Positions 6,692-13,344 are shown, numbered from the stretch's first letter. The stretch: DNA of 16,397 bases from Bacillota bacterium (GCA_023420245.1 JAEZWL010000104.1:1-16397); one strand, 5' to 3'. Notes: generated from the letters alone by a model not told the origin. Numbers and translations: made by a program.

Positions 6692-7036
6692 CTATCTTAC
6701 TTTTTGCAGAAGCTTCACAACCTCCTCGGTTTTCAGGACTTTTCCGTAGGAGACCACTTTCCCGTCCACGACTAGGGCGGGAGTTGACATTACGCCATAG
6801 GCCGCAATCTGTGAAAAATCCGTCACATGGTCGATTGTCGGGTCCATACCGAGCTGTTCCAGTGCTTGCTTTGTCGCCGCTTCGAGCTGGTTGCACTTTG
6901 CGCAGCCACTCCCGAGAACCTTTACACTAGCGCCCGTACCTTTTACATTTTCGGATTTTGCCATGCTTTCCGCATCGCACTTACCTCCACAGCAGCAGCT
7001 TTCCTCATTTTTCTTTTCCTTTTTAAATAGTGACAT
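6692..7036 (-). CDS. Thioredoxin-fold small redox-active disulfide protein with Cys-rich N-terminus
   Basis: A 114-aa protein of the glutaredoxin-like MTH895/TM0996 family (small redox-active disulfide protein 2). The core runs from about residue 37: a first strand VKVLGSG, the active site C45-A-K-C48, a helix, and the cis-Pro loop STPALVVDGKVV with P86. The N-terminal 35 residues are an added tail with CCCGGKC (C14-C16, C20) and several Lys/Glu, suited to binding a soft metal or As(III). ATG at 7036 is preferred because AGGAG lies 9 bases upstream; the ATG at 7042 is only 3 bases from it. Such proteins are often next to DUF318/ArsP-like permeases. It may pass electrons to ArsC or the permease, or carry arsenite; this is inferred from context. 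Confidence 0.85.
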   Translation of the reverse strand: MSLFKKEKKNEESCCCGGKCDAESMAKSENVKGTGASVKVLGSGCAKCNQLEAATKQALEQLGMDPTIDHVTDFSQIAAYGVMSTPALVVDGKVVSYGKVLKTEEVVKLLQKVR

Positions 7037-7105
7037 CGTCATATGCTCCTTTATTTCTTCTTATATAGTCGATTAGGTTTAAAAATAGTTAAGTATTTGT
7101 GCGTA

Positions 7106-7182
7106 TATTTTTCGTGACGCAAGGCGGACGACGAAGCCAGGCTGGCGCCTGACGAGGAAGACAACCCAGCAACAGAAAAATA
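7106..7182. repeat. Compact inverted-repeat-bounded element in the ars operon
   Basis: The ends TATTTTTC (7106-7113) and GAAAAATA (7175-7182) are exact inverted repeats. The inside is GC-rich against AT-rich flanks and holds the perfect palindrome GCCAGGCTGGC (7136-7146). It fills most of the 181-bp gap between the permease and thioredoxin-like genes. It looks like a short dispersed intergenic repeat (REP or MITE type); copy number cannot be judged from one window. Confidence 0.45.
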
Positions 7183-7217
7183 GACCGCTAAGACTGGTTG
7201 GTTTTGGAGTTAATTGA

Positions 7218-8231
7218 CTATAGAATAAGCCCTTGAATTGCGTTGAAAAAATAACCTACGATAATGATTCCGACAGTGCAGATTGTGATAAACAGCGCGA
7301 GCAGCTTCGGCTTGACAGCCTTGCGGAGCATAATGATAGAGGGCAGTGACAGTGTGGTGACGGCCATCATAAAAGAAAGAATGGTGCCCAGCTGCGCCCC
7401 TTTGGAGAGTAATGCTTCCGCAATGGGGATAGTGCCGAAGATATCAGCGTACATTGGAACACCGACAAGTGTTGCCAGTACGACACCAAACGGATTGTTG
7501 CTGCCAAGGATACGCTCTACCCACTCTGCGGGAATCCAGTTATGAATCACTGCTCCGATGCCCACGCCGACCAGAATATACGGAAAAACTTTTTTGAAGG
7601 TGGACAGCATCTGCTCTTTCGCATAGATTAAACGGTCCTTTTTCGTGAGGTCAGGAGACGCAATATCTACGCTTCCGGCGGTCAGAATAAAGCTCTCTAC
7701 ATGTTTTTCCATGTGCAGCTTCTCAATAATCGTGCCGCCGACGACAGCGATCATCAGACCGACGATCACATATAGGATGGCAACCTTCGCGCCGAAAATG
7801 CTCATCAGCAGAAGCAGAGAACCAAGATCGACCATCGGCGAGGAAATCAGGAAAGAAAATGTCACACCAACCGGCAGCCCCGCCGATGTAAACCCAATAA
7901 AAAGCGGAATAGAAGAGCAGGAGCAGAACGGTGTCACTGTACCCAGCAAGGCCGCGACGGAATTAGCCCCGATCCCGTGGAACCGACCTAATATTTTTTT
8001 GCTGCGTTCCGGCGGAAAATAGCTCTGAATGTAACTGATAAAGAAGATCAGGAAACACAGAAGGACTGTAATTTTAATCACGTCGTAGAGAAAAAATTCG
8101 ATGCTGCCGATCAGACGGGTGGACGTGTCCAGTCCCAGCGCGGAAAGAGCGTTGCCGATCAGTACATCCAGCCACTTCATGCCGAGAATCTGAACCTGAA
8201 AAAAGTCCCAGATAAATTTCAGTATTTGCAT
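7218..8231 (-). CDS. ArsP/DUF318-type permease
   Basis: A 337-aa membrane protein with about eight or more hydrophobic segments. The motif TPFCSCSSIPLFIGF (C103, C105) followed by GLPVGVTFSFLISSPMVDLG is the hallmark of the ArsP_1/DUF318 permease family (PF03773), and a second half-motif, GVPMYADIFGTIPIAEAL, comes late in the protein. Family members include exporters of trivalent organoarsenicals such as methylarsenite, but many are uncharacterised, so the substrate here is open. I place the start at ATG 8231, with GAGG nine bases upstream; TTG at 8252 is an alternative without a good site. The gene follows a putative ArsR operator at 8262-8285, which argues for arsenic-dependent expression, and is separated from arsR by a terminator. 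Confidence 0.85.
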   Translation of the reverse strand: MQILKFIWDFFQVQILGMKWLDVLIGNALSALGLDTSTRLIGSIEFFLYDVIKITVLLCFLIFFISYIQSYFPPERSKKILGRFHGIGANSVAALLGTVTPFCSCSSIPLFIGFTSAGLPVGVTFSFLISSPMVDLGSLLLLMSIFGAKVAILYVIVGLMIAVVGGTIIEKLHMEKHVESFILTAGSVDIASPDLTKKDRLIYAKEQMLSTFKKVFPYILVGVGIGAVIHNWIPAEWVERILGSNNPFGVVLATLVGVPMYADIFGTIPIAEALLSKGAQLGTILSFMMAVTTLSLPSIIMLRKAVKPKLLALFITICTVGIIIVGYFFNAIQGLIL

Positions 8232-8261
8232 AAGAGGTACCCTCACTTTCAATTAAGGACA

Positions 8262-8285
8262 ACATATCAAATATTTTTGATGTAT
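8262..8285 (-). promoter_or_regulatory. Second putative ArsR operator, before the permease
   Basis: ATCAAA (8266-8271), 4 bases, TTTGAT (8276-8281): the same core as the operator before arsR, with partly matching outer bases. It lies about 30 bp upstream of the permease start, downstream of the arsR terminator, so the permease-acr3-arsC unit may be repressed separately. Confidence 0.65.
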
Positions 8286-8295
8286 TCTATTTTAT

Positions 8296-8320
8296 AAAAG
8301 CCATCCTCAGGATGGCTTTT
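8296..8320 (-). terminator. Terminator between arsR and the permease
   Basis: AAAAGCCATCCT (8296-8307) and AGGATGGCTTTT (8309-8320) are perfect complements. On the minus strand the stem ends in TTTT and an AT-rich stretch. The arsR stop codon (8319-8321) overlaps its base, so arsR is probably mostly transcribed alone. Confidence 0.75.
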
Positions 8321-8630
8321 ATCGATCACAGCAATTACTTTCATGGGTCACTCTGTTTGGCGTCGTCAGTTCCTTCAGCAAAACACCTGCATAAGCGCTG
8401 CCCTTTTCGCTGATTTTGTAATGCGTCCATTTGCCTTCCTGCCGACTTTCCACAATACCCGACTCTACCAGAACCTTCATGTGGTAAGAAAGCCCCGACT
8501 GCCCTAAATCCAGCTGTTCCAGCAAAACACAGGCGCATTTTTCACCGCTGCGCAGCAGCTCCAGTATCCGAAGACGTTTTTCGTCGCAGAACGCTTTAAA
8601 TACCTTTGCGTGTTCTTCATATATATTCAT
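8319..8630 (-). CDS. arsR: Arsenical-responsive repressor ArsR
   Basis: A 103-aa winged-helix repressor of the ArsR/SmtB family that leaves DNA when As(III) or Sb(III) binds. An N-terminal helix FKAFCDEKRLRILELL is followed by the metal site in GEKCACVLLEQL, where C-A-C matches the CxC of the type I ELCVCDL site. The recognition helix is GQSGLSYHMKVLVESGIV, and a wing, RQEGKWTHYKIS, follows. The tail ESNCCDR adds two cysteines that could supply extra ligands. The start is ATG 8630 with AGGTGG eight bases upstream; the GTG at 8642 overlaps that site and is unlikely. The gene is autoregulated if the palindrome at 8644-8667 is its operator. It is followed directly by its own terminator. Confidence 0.93.
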   Translation of the reverse strand: MNIYEEHAKVFKAFCDEKRLRILELLRSGEKCACVLLEQLDLGQSGLSYHMKVLVESGIVESRQEGKWTHYKISEKGSAYAGVLLKELTTPNRVTHESNCCDR

Positions 8631-8643
8631 CAAGCAGTCCACC

Positions 8644-8667
8644 TTATATCAAAATTATTTGATATAA
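8644..8667 (-). promoter_or_regulatory. Putative ArsR operator at the arsR promoter
   Basis: TTATATCAAA (8644-8653) and TTTGATATAA (8658-8667) form a perfect 10-bp inverted repeat with a 4-bp spacer. It covers the predicted transcription start and lies just downstream of the -10 box, a typical position for repression by an ArsR dimer. Confidence 0.75.
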
Positions 8668-8672
8668 AATAT

Positions 8673-8701
8673 AGTATATGCTTCAAAATAAATTTTGTCA
8701 A
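8673..8701 (-). promoter_or_regulatory. arsR promoter
   Basis: On the minus strand, TTGACA (8701-8696), a 17-bp spacer and TATACT (8678-8673). The boxes and spacing are close to the sigma-A consensus, and the start site falls in the operator palindrome. Confidence 0.8.
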
Positions 8702-8760
8702 GATTCAATGCCGGGCGTTCACAACGCAGGCTACATCCTATGAATTACTGTATTCCGTAT

Positions 8761-8795
8761 AAAAAATGAGGTCAGCGGCTTGCACACCGCTGACC
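8761..8795 (-). terminator. Terminator of the aspartase gene
   Basis: GGTCAGCGG (8770-8778) pairs with CCGCTGACC (8787-8795) around an 8-base loop. On the minus strand the stem is followed by TCATTTTTTAT. It lies about 90 bases after the aspA stop. Confidence 0.75.
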
Positions 8796-8883
8796 GAAAA
8801 AGTATTTTTTTGCTTTCATCCGGCAGATCGCAGTTTATTTTTGACAGAGGTTGGTCCTTAAATTCGTTTGGCGTCTTTTCAGG

Positions 8884-10299
8884 TTAAATAGAAAGCTGGC
8901 AGGCACTGCTTTCATATGCGGGAACTGTCATTGCGTAAGGGTTCAGAACAAGCGCAAGCCGTTCTTTTGTGATGAGCTTGGAATCCACTGCCAGTTTTGC
9001 GACCGGGATTCCGGTTTTGAGCGACTGCTTTGCCAGCTCCGCTGATTTTACATACCCGATAATCGGACAGAGGGCGGTGACGATTCCGACGCTTTCCTCC
9101 AGGTGCTTTTGGCAGGTCCCCTCATTTGCGGTAATGCCCAGGATGCAGTTGTCAACCAGTGTCTCCACAGCGCCGGTTAGGCTTGAAATCGATTCAAACA
9201 GGTCGTAGAACAGGACGGGCTCAAAGGCGTTGAGCTCCATTTGACCGGCTTCCGCCGCCATGGTGATTGTGCAGTCGTGACCGATGACATGAAACGCCAC
9301 CTGAGACACTACCTCCGGAATAACCGGATTGACCTTGCCAGGCATGATGGAGGAGCCGTTCTGCATTGCGGGAAGGTTAATTTCCATAAGACCGGTTTTG
9401 GGTCCGCTGGAAAGCAGACGCAGGTCGTTGGACATTTTGGAAAGGTTGACCGCGCAGGCTTTCAGCGCGCCGGAAAGGCTGACAAACCCGTCCAGATTTT
9501 GCGTCGCGTCGATCAGGTCGTCGGCCTGCGTCAGTTTTTCGCCGCACACCTTTTGAAGGTTGGAGGTGATATTGCACAGATAGGCGCGGCTTACGTTCAC
9601 GGCGGTGCCGATTGCCGTCGCTCCCATGTTAATGGAGGTGATTTCTTCTTTTGCTGTTTCCAGCCGGCAGATATCGCGCTTGAACAGGGAGCTGAACGCG
9701 CTGAACGACTGCCCCAGGCGAATTGGCACCGCGTCCTGCAGCTGCGTGCGCCCCATCTTGATAATATGGTCAAACTCCGCCGCTTTTCGGTCCAGTGCGC
9801 CGGTCAGGCGGTCCATTTGGTCGATCAGTCTTGGCATCAGCGCAAGCACGGTCAGCTTTCCGGCGGTGGGAAACACATCGTTGGTCGACTGCGACATATT
9901 GACATGGTCATTCGGGTGCACCAGCGCGTAATCGCCCTTTGTGCCGCCAAGCAATTCGATTGCGCGGTTGGCGATGACCTCGTTTGCGTTCATATTGGCC
10001 GAGGTGCCCGCGCCGCCCTGTATCGGGTCAACGATAAACTGATCGTGAAATTCGCCGGCAATGACCTCGTCGCAGGCGGCAATAATTGCGTTCGCCACCG
10101 CGGCATTTAATTGACCGGAATTGCGGTTGGTGATTGCCGCGGCCTTTTTGATTTGAGCCAGGCTGATTATGAACTCCGGCTTCAGGCTTCTGCCGGTAAT
10201 TTGAAAGTTGTTTTTTGCCCGCAGTGACTGAACGCCGTAGTAGACCTCAGCCGGTACACGCAAGCTGCCGATGGAATCGGATTCCACTCTTGTTTTCAT
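8884..10299 (-). CDS. aspA: Aspartate ammonia-lyase (aspartase)
   Basis: Deaminates L-aspartate to fumarate and ammonia; cytoplasmic homotetramer of the aspartase/fumarase superfamily. The 471-aa length is normal. Seen in order: GGAGTSANMNANEVIANRA (about 95-113), HVNMSQSTNDVFPT (132-145), MGRTQLQDAVP (182-192), and the flexible catalytic loop GSSIMPGKVNP (315-325) with the probable base Ser317, then VIPEVV and MAAEAGQMELN. GRTQLQDA and VNPVIPEVV favour aspartase over class II fumarase, which has GRTHLMDA and VNPTQCE; the Gly in MPGKVN is fumarase-like, where aspartases usually have Ala. ATG 10299 is chosen because GGTGA sits five bases upstream and the family starts near MKTRVE; ATG 10311 or GTG 10308 remain possible. 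It diverges from the alcohol dehydrogenase gene. Confidence 0.9.
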   Translation of the reverse strand: MKTRVESDSIGSLRVPAEVYYGVQSLRAKNNFQITGRSLKPEFIISLAQIKKAAAITNRNSGQLNAAVANAIIAACDEVIAGEFHDQFIVDPIQGGAGTSANMNANEVIANRAIELLGGTKGDYALVHPNDHVNMSQSTNDVFPTAGKLTVLALMPRLIDQMDRLTGALDRKAAEFDHIIKMGRTQLQDAVPIRLGQSFSAFSSLFKRDICRLETAKEEITSINMGATAIGTAVNVSRAYLCNITSNLQKVCGEKLTQADDLIDATQNLDGFVSLSGALKACAVNLSKMSNDLRLLSSGPKTGLMEINLPAMQNGSSIMPGKVNPVIPEVVSQVAFHVIGHDCTITMAAEAGQMELNAFEPVLFYDLFESISSLTGAVETLVDNCILGITANEGTCQKHLEESVGIVTALCPIIGYVKSAELAKQSLKTGIPVAKLAVDSKLITKERLALVLNPYAMTVPAYESSACQLSI

Positions 10300-10520
10300 A
10301 AAAATCACCATTTCTCCACTCGAATTTTGCCGGGCGCATTCAAACGGTATATTTTGCGTTTCGGCAATCTTTTTAACGAGGCAAAGAATAACACTTGCCG
10401 TGTCAATAGTAAATAGATTCTGTTCAATTCCAATATAAATATCATATACGGACTTCCGAACTTAATTAATAAAAGTAAAACGGCAAAATACGAAACTTTT
10501 TGATTTATTCTTAAAATCAC

Positions 10521-10549
10521 TTGAAAATCCGGCAAAGAGTATTCATAAT
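10521..10549 (+). promoter_or_regulatory. Promoter of the iron-containing alcohol dehydrogenase
   Basis: TTGAAA (10521-10526), a 17-bp spacer and CATAAT (10544-10549). Transcription would start near 10556, just before the leader stem-loop. Confidence 0.6.
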
Positions 10550-10561
10550 TTATAAAGCAAT

Positions 10562-10594
10562 GGGGCGCGTCGGGGAGAATATCCGGTGCGCCCC
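10562..10594 (+). other. GC-rich stem-loop at the 5' end of the dehydrogenase mRNA
   Basis: GGGGCGCGTCGG (10562-10573) and CCGGTGCGCCCC (10583-10594) form a continuous 12-bp RNA stem with two G-U pairs around the loop GGAGAATAT. There is no T tract, so it is not a terminator. It lies 26 bases before the start codon in otherwise AT-rich DNA. Confidence 0.65.
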
Positions 10595-10620
10595 GTTATT
10601 AACAGGAAGGGAAAATAAAA

Positions 10621-11787
10621 ATGCTGAATTTTAAATACTCAATTCCTACGGAAATCTTTTTCGGTGAAGGGCAGATTTCCGCCTTGCCCGGCGAGCTGCT
10701 CCGTTACGGGAAGAAGGTTCTGCTGGTATACGGGGGAGGCAGCATCAAGCGCTCCGGGCTATACGACACCGTGATAAAGCTGCTTCGTGAAGCAGGAATT
10801 CAATTTTGGGAGCTGGCGGGCGTGGAGCCGAATCCCCGCGTCGATACCATTCGCGTGGGAGCGGCAATTTGCAAAGAGCATGAAATCGACGCTGTGCTTG
10901 CTATCGGCGGGGGCAGCAGCATCGACTGCGCAAAGCTTGTGGCGGCGGCCGCAAGCTACGGGGGCGACGCATGGGATTTGGTTCTGAACCCCTCTGAAAT
11001 CAAAGAGGTTCTTCCCATTGCCGCCGTGCTGACCATCGCGGCGACCGGCTCCGAAATGGATCGTATCGCCGTGATCTCCAATATGCAGACCAATCAGAAG
11101 CTTGCGACCAGTCACGATGCAATGCGCCCCTGCTTTGCGATTATGGATCCGACTTATACCTATACGGTACCGGAATATCAGACCGCCTCCGGTACCGCTG
11201 ATATCATCAGCCATGTTCTCGAGAGCTATTTTGTAAAAACTCCCGGCGTTTATATCCAGAAGCGCTTTTGTGAGGCTTTGCTGAAAACCTGTCTCCATTA
11301 CGGAGTGGCGGCTCTTGCAAGACCGGATGATTACGAGGCGCGCGCCAATTTGATGTGGGCTTCCACGCTTGCGATTAACGACCTGATTACCTACGGAACC
11401 GAGCGTCGCTGGACCGTACACCCCATTGAGCACGTGCTCAGCGCGTATTATGATATTACTCACGGCGTAGGGCTTGCAATCCTGACACCCAGCTGGATGC
11501 GCTATGTGTGTAAAAACTCTGAGAACATCCCCTATTTTGCCGAGTATGCAGTCAACGTCTGGAATCTGGACAGAAGCCTTCCTCAGGAGGAACTGGCGCG
11601 GCAGGCAATCTCGAAAACAGAAGAATACTTCGAACAGCTTGGTCTTCCCAAGCGTCTGCGGGATTTGGGAATGCCGGATACTCTGCTGGAGCAAATGGCA
11701 GCGCAGGCTGCCGGGGGCGCAACAGTGGGCGGATTTCAGCCGCTTGACGAAAAGGATGTGTACGAAATCCTGAAAGAAGCGTATTAA
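10621..11787 (+). CDS. Iron-containing alcohol dehydrogenase, butanol dehydrogenase/YqhD group
   Basis: A cytoplasmic NAD(P)H-dependent group III alcohol dehydrogenase that interconverts aldehydes and primary alcohols. The 388-aa length is typical. The N-terminal nucleotide-binding half shows LLVYGGGSIKRSG (35-46) and AIGGGSSIDCAK (94-105); ATGSEMD (141-147) follows. The C-terminal metal half has the ligands D194 and H198 in GTADIISH, H267 in VHPIEH and H281 in THGVG, the same spacing as in YqhD and clostridial BDH enzymes. ATG 10621 follows AGGAAGGGAAAATAAAA. It has its own promoter and leader hairpin. The next terminator is at 11995-12030, over 200 bp away. Butyraldehyde or other short aldehydes are likely substrates; 4-hydroxybutyrate or 3-hydroxypropionate formation is possible but not decidable. 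Confidence 0.9.
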   Translation: MLNFKYSIPTEIFFGEGQISALPGELLRYGKKVLLVYGGGSIKRSGLYDTVIKLLREAGIQFWELAGVEPNPRVDTIRVGAAICKEHEIDAVLAIGGGSSIDCAKLVAAAASYGGDAWDLVLNPSEIKEVLPIAAVLTIAATGSEMDRIAVISNMQTNQKLATSHDAMRPCFAIMDPTYTYTVPEYQTASGTADIISHVLESYFVKTPGVYIQKRFCEALLKTCLHYGVAALARPDDYEARANLMWASTLAINDLITYGTERRWTVHPIEHVLSAYYDITHGVGLAILTPSWMRYVCKNSENIPYFAEYAVNVWNLDRSLPQEELARQAISKTEEYFEQLGLPKRLRDLGMPDTLLEQMAAQAAGGATVGGFQPLDEKDVYEILKEAY

Positions 11788-11928
11788 CGGAATGAGGATG
11801 GAACGTACAAGTGCAAAATGAATGAAAATATCATTGTCTTGCAAATGAAAAATCTAATTTTGTTATCTTTGTATATTTTTGAGTAATATATTCAAACTTA
11901 TTTGTGTACGAATTAGATTAAAAAACTA

Positions 11929-11957
11929 TTGACAATGCATATATACGGTGCTACAAT
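11929..11957 (+). promoter_or_regulatory. Strong promoter upstream of a short terminated leader
   Basis: A perfect TTGACA (11929-11934), a 17-bp spacer and TACAAT (11952-11957). It is one of the two best promoters in the window. The terminator only about 65 bases downstream means most transcripts would be very short unless it is bypassed. Confidence 0.8.
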
Positions 11958-11964
11958 ATGTGCA
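11936..11964. promoter_or_regulatory. Inverted repeat over the promoter (possible operator)
   Basis: TGCATATAT (11936-11944) and ATATGTGCA (11956-11964) match as inverted repeats in 8 of 9 positions with an 11-bp spacer. The arms flank and cover the spacer, -10 box and start point, the usual place for a repressor site. The regulator is unknown. Confidence 0.45.
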
Positions 11965-11994
11965 TACCAAACAAAAACAATACAAAAAAGGAAC

Positions 11995-12030
11995 AAAGGC
12001 GTTCTGACAATTTTGTCAGAACGCCTTTTT
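11995..12030 (+). terminator. Strong terminator in the leader of the aminotransferase gene
   Basis: AAAGGCGTTCTGACAA (11995-12010) is perfectly complementary to 12013-12028, a 16-bp stem, ending in five T residues. It can end transcripts from the dehydrogenase gene and from the promoter at 11929. The opposite strand also carries a T-rich tail, so it may work both ways. Confidence 0.85.
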
Positions 12031-12135
12031 GCATAATGCAAGATGATACATGGAATCATGCATTTTAAAGCTAAGATTGTTGCATAAAAATACAATGGTC
12101 GCTGTTTAAAAATTAATTAGAGGGAAGAGATTTCA

Positions 12136-13344
12136 ATGAGATTAAGGGATTATGGAAAAACGGCGGAAGAGGTAAAGGCACTTGTCGGAAAGTATATGAT
12201 CGACACCTACGAGCGCTACAATTTCGTTTGCGAACGTGCAAGGGGAATGTACCTCTACGATGACAAGGGTGATGCGTACCTTGATTTTTACGGCGGAATC
12301 GCGGTAAACAGCGCGGGGAATTGCAACGAAAAAGTGGTTGCGGCAGTCCGGGATCAGGTCGGAGACGTCATCCATACGTTCAACTATCCCTATACTTTGC
12401 CGCAGGCACTTTTGGCCGAGAAAATCTGCACAACGCTTGGGTTTGACAAAATCTTTTACCAGAGCACCGGAACGGAAGCAAACGAAGCCATGATCAAGAT
12501 GGCCAGAAAATACGGAGTCGAGAAATACGGTCCTGAAAAATATCATATCATCACCGCGAAAAAAGGCTTTCACGGAAGGACCTACGGCTCCATGTCCGCA
12601 ACCGGGCAGCCGGATAACGGCTGCCAGCTTGGCTTTAAGCCGATGCTCCCCGGATTTACCTACGCGGATTACAATGATCTGGAATCCTTTGAGGCGCAGG
12701 TTACGGAAAATACCATCGCCATTATGGTCGAACCGATTCAGGGCGAAGGCGGCGTTATTCCTGCCGCGCCGGAGTTTTTAAAGGGTCTTCGGGCGCTTTG
12801 TGATGAAAAAGGTATTCTGCTGCTTTTTGACGAGGTGCAAACGGGCTGGTGCAGAACCGGAGAGATCATGGCGTTTATGGGCTACGGGGTAAAGCCGGAT
12901 ATTCTCTCCATGGCGAAGGCAATGGGCGGCGGAATGCCGATTTCCGCAATTGTAACCAGCGAGGAGATTTCCAAAGCGTTCACCATGGGTTCTCATGGAA
13001 CAACCTACGGCGGAAACGCCGTCTGCTGCGCGGCAGCCTATGCGCAGATCACCGAGCTGCTTGACCGCGACCTTGCCGGAAACGCAAGAAGGATGGGCGC
13101 TTATCTGTGTGAAAAGCTCCGTACCCTGCCGCATGTAAAGGAAGTGCGCGGCAAAGGCTTATTAATCGGTATCGAATACGATTCCCCGGTCGGGCTTACC
13201 GTTAAGCACGGTTGCTTTGACAGCAAGATGCTGGTTACCCTCATCGGCGACCGTGTCATCCGCCTGATTCCCCCGTTGGTTTTAACCGAAAAGGATTGCA
13301 ATAGGGCTTACGAAATTTTAAAGAAGGTTTCAGAGGCATTATAG
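12136..13344 (+). CDS. Class III (acetylornithine/ornithine-type) aminotransferase
   Basis: A PLP enzyme of fold type I, subgroup II, 402 aa, full length. Seen in order: DFYGGIAVNSAGN (50-62), the phosphate-binding STGTEANEAM (110-119), FHGRTYGSMSATGQP (145-159), EPIQGEGGVIPAAPEFL (199-215), FDEVQTGWCRTG (231-242) with D232 contacting the pyridine nitrogen, SMAKAMGGGMP (258-268) with Schiff-base Lys261, and GSHGTTYGGN (286-295). These are closest to ArgD-like acetylornithine aminotransferases, but the usual GHCHP is changed to GNCNE and no arginine genes are nearby. The polyamine-type importer directly downstream suggests an omega-amino acid, diamine or polyamine-derived substrate instead. 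The start has AGAGGGAAGAG upstream. The operon relation with 13481 depends on reading through the terminator at 13386. Confidence 0.85.
   Translation: MRLRDYGKTAEEVKALVGKYMIDTYERYNFVCERARGMYLYDDKGDAYLDFYGGIAVNSAGNCNEKVVAAVRDQVGDVIHTFNYPYTLPQALLAEKICTTLGFDKIFYQSTGTEANEAMIKMARKYGVEKYGPEKYHIITAKKGFHGRTYGSMSATGQPDNGCQLGFKPMLPGFTYADYNDLESFEAQVTENTIAIMVEPIQGEGGVIPAAPEFLKGLRALCDEKGILLLFDEVQTGWCRTGEIMAFMGYGVKPDILSMAKAMGGGMPISAIVTSEEISKAFTMGSHGTTYGGNAVCCAAAYAQITELLDRDLAGNARRMGAYLCEKLRTLPHVKEVRGKGLLIGIEYDSPVGLTVKHGCFDSKMLVTLIGDRVIRLIPPLVLTEKDCNRAYEILKKVSEAL

Larger units (their letters stand above)
10300..10620. other. 321-bp divergent promoter region between aspA and the alcohol dehydrogenase
   Basis: AT-rich and gene-free. 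It holds a good plus-strand promoter (10521-10549) and a GC-rich leader stem-loop (10562-10594). On the minus strand a TTGACA (10406-10401) is present, but no good -10 box follows it at the right distance, so the aspA promoter is undecided. CGGCAA (10362-10367) and TTGCCG (10395-10400) form a loose inverted repeat in the aspA leader. Confidence 0.5.
11788..12135. other. 348-bp intergenic region with promoter, terminator and TGCAT motif cluster
   Basis: No gene is visible. It holds a strong promoter (11929-11957) inside an inverted repeat, a strong terminator (11995-12030), an imperfect hairpin at about 12036-12064 (AATGC and ATGAT with ATCAT and GCATT) and six TGCAT/ATGCA words between 11936 and 12085. 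A TACAAT near 12091 could be a weak -10 box for the aminotransferase, but a matching -35 is not clear. Confidence 0.5.

Noticed and set aside
5239..8701. ArsA/ArsD-type ATP-driven arsenite pump
   Set aside because: No ATPase or ArsD-like gene is present in the locus. Efflux is by Acr3 alone.
9241..10110. 289-codon plus-strand open frame opposite aspA
   Set aside because: It is antisense to a full-length aspartase with all motifs, and its translation is low-complexity and shadow-like.
10401..10406. TTGACA on the minus strand as the aspA -35 box
   Set aside because: No acceptable -10 box is found 16-18 bp further on; the sequence there is GC-rich. The aspA promoter is left open.
10759..11844. 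361-codon minus-strand open frame opposite the alcohol dehydrogenase
   Set aside because: It covers a complete dehydrogenase gene with conserved metal ligands on the plus strand. Its product shows no family signature.
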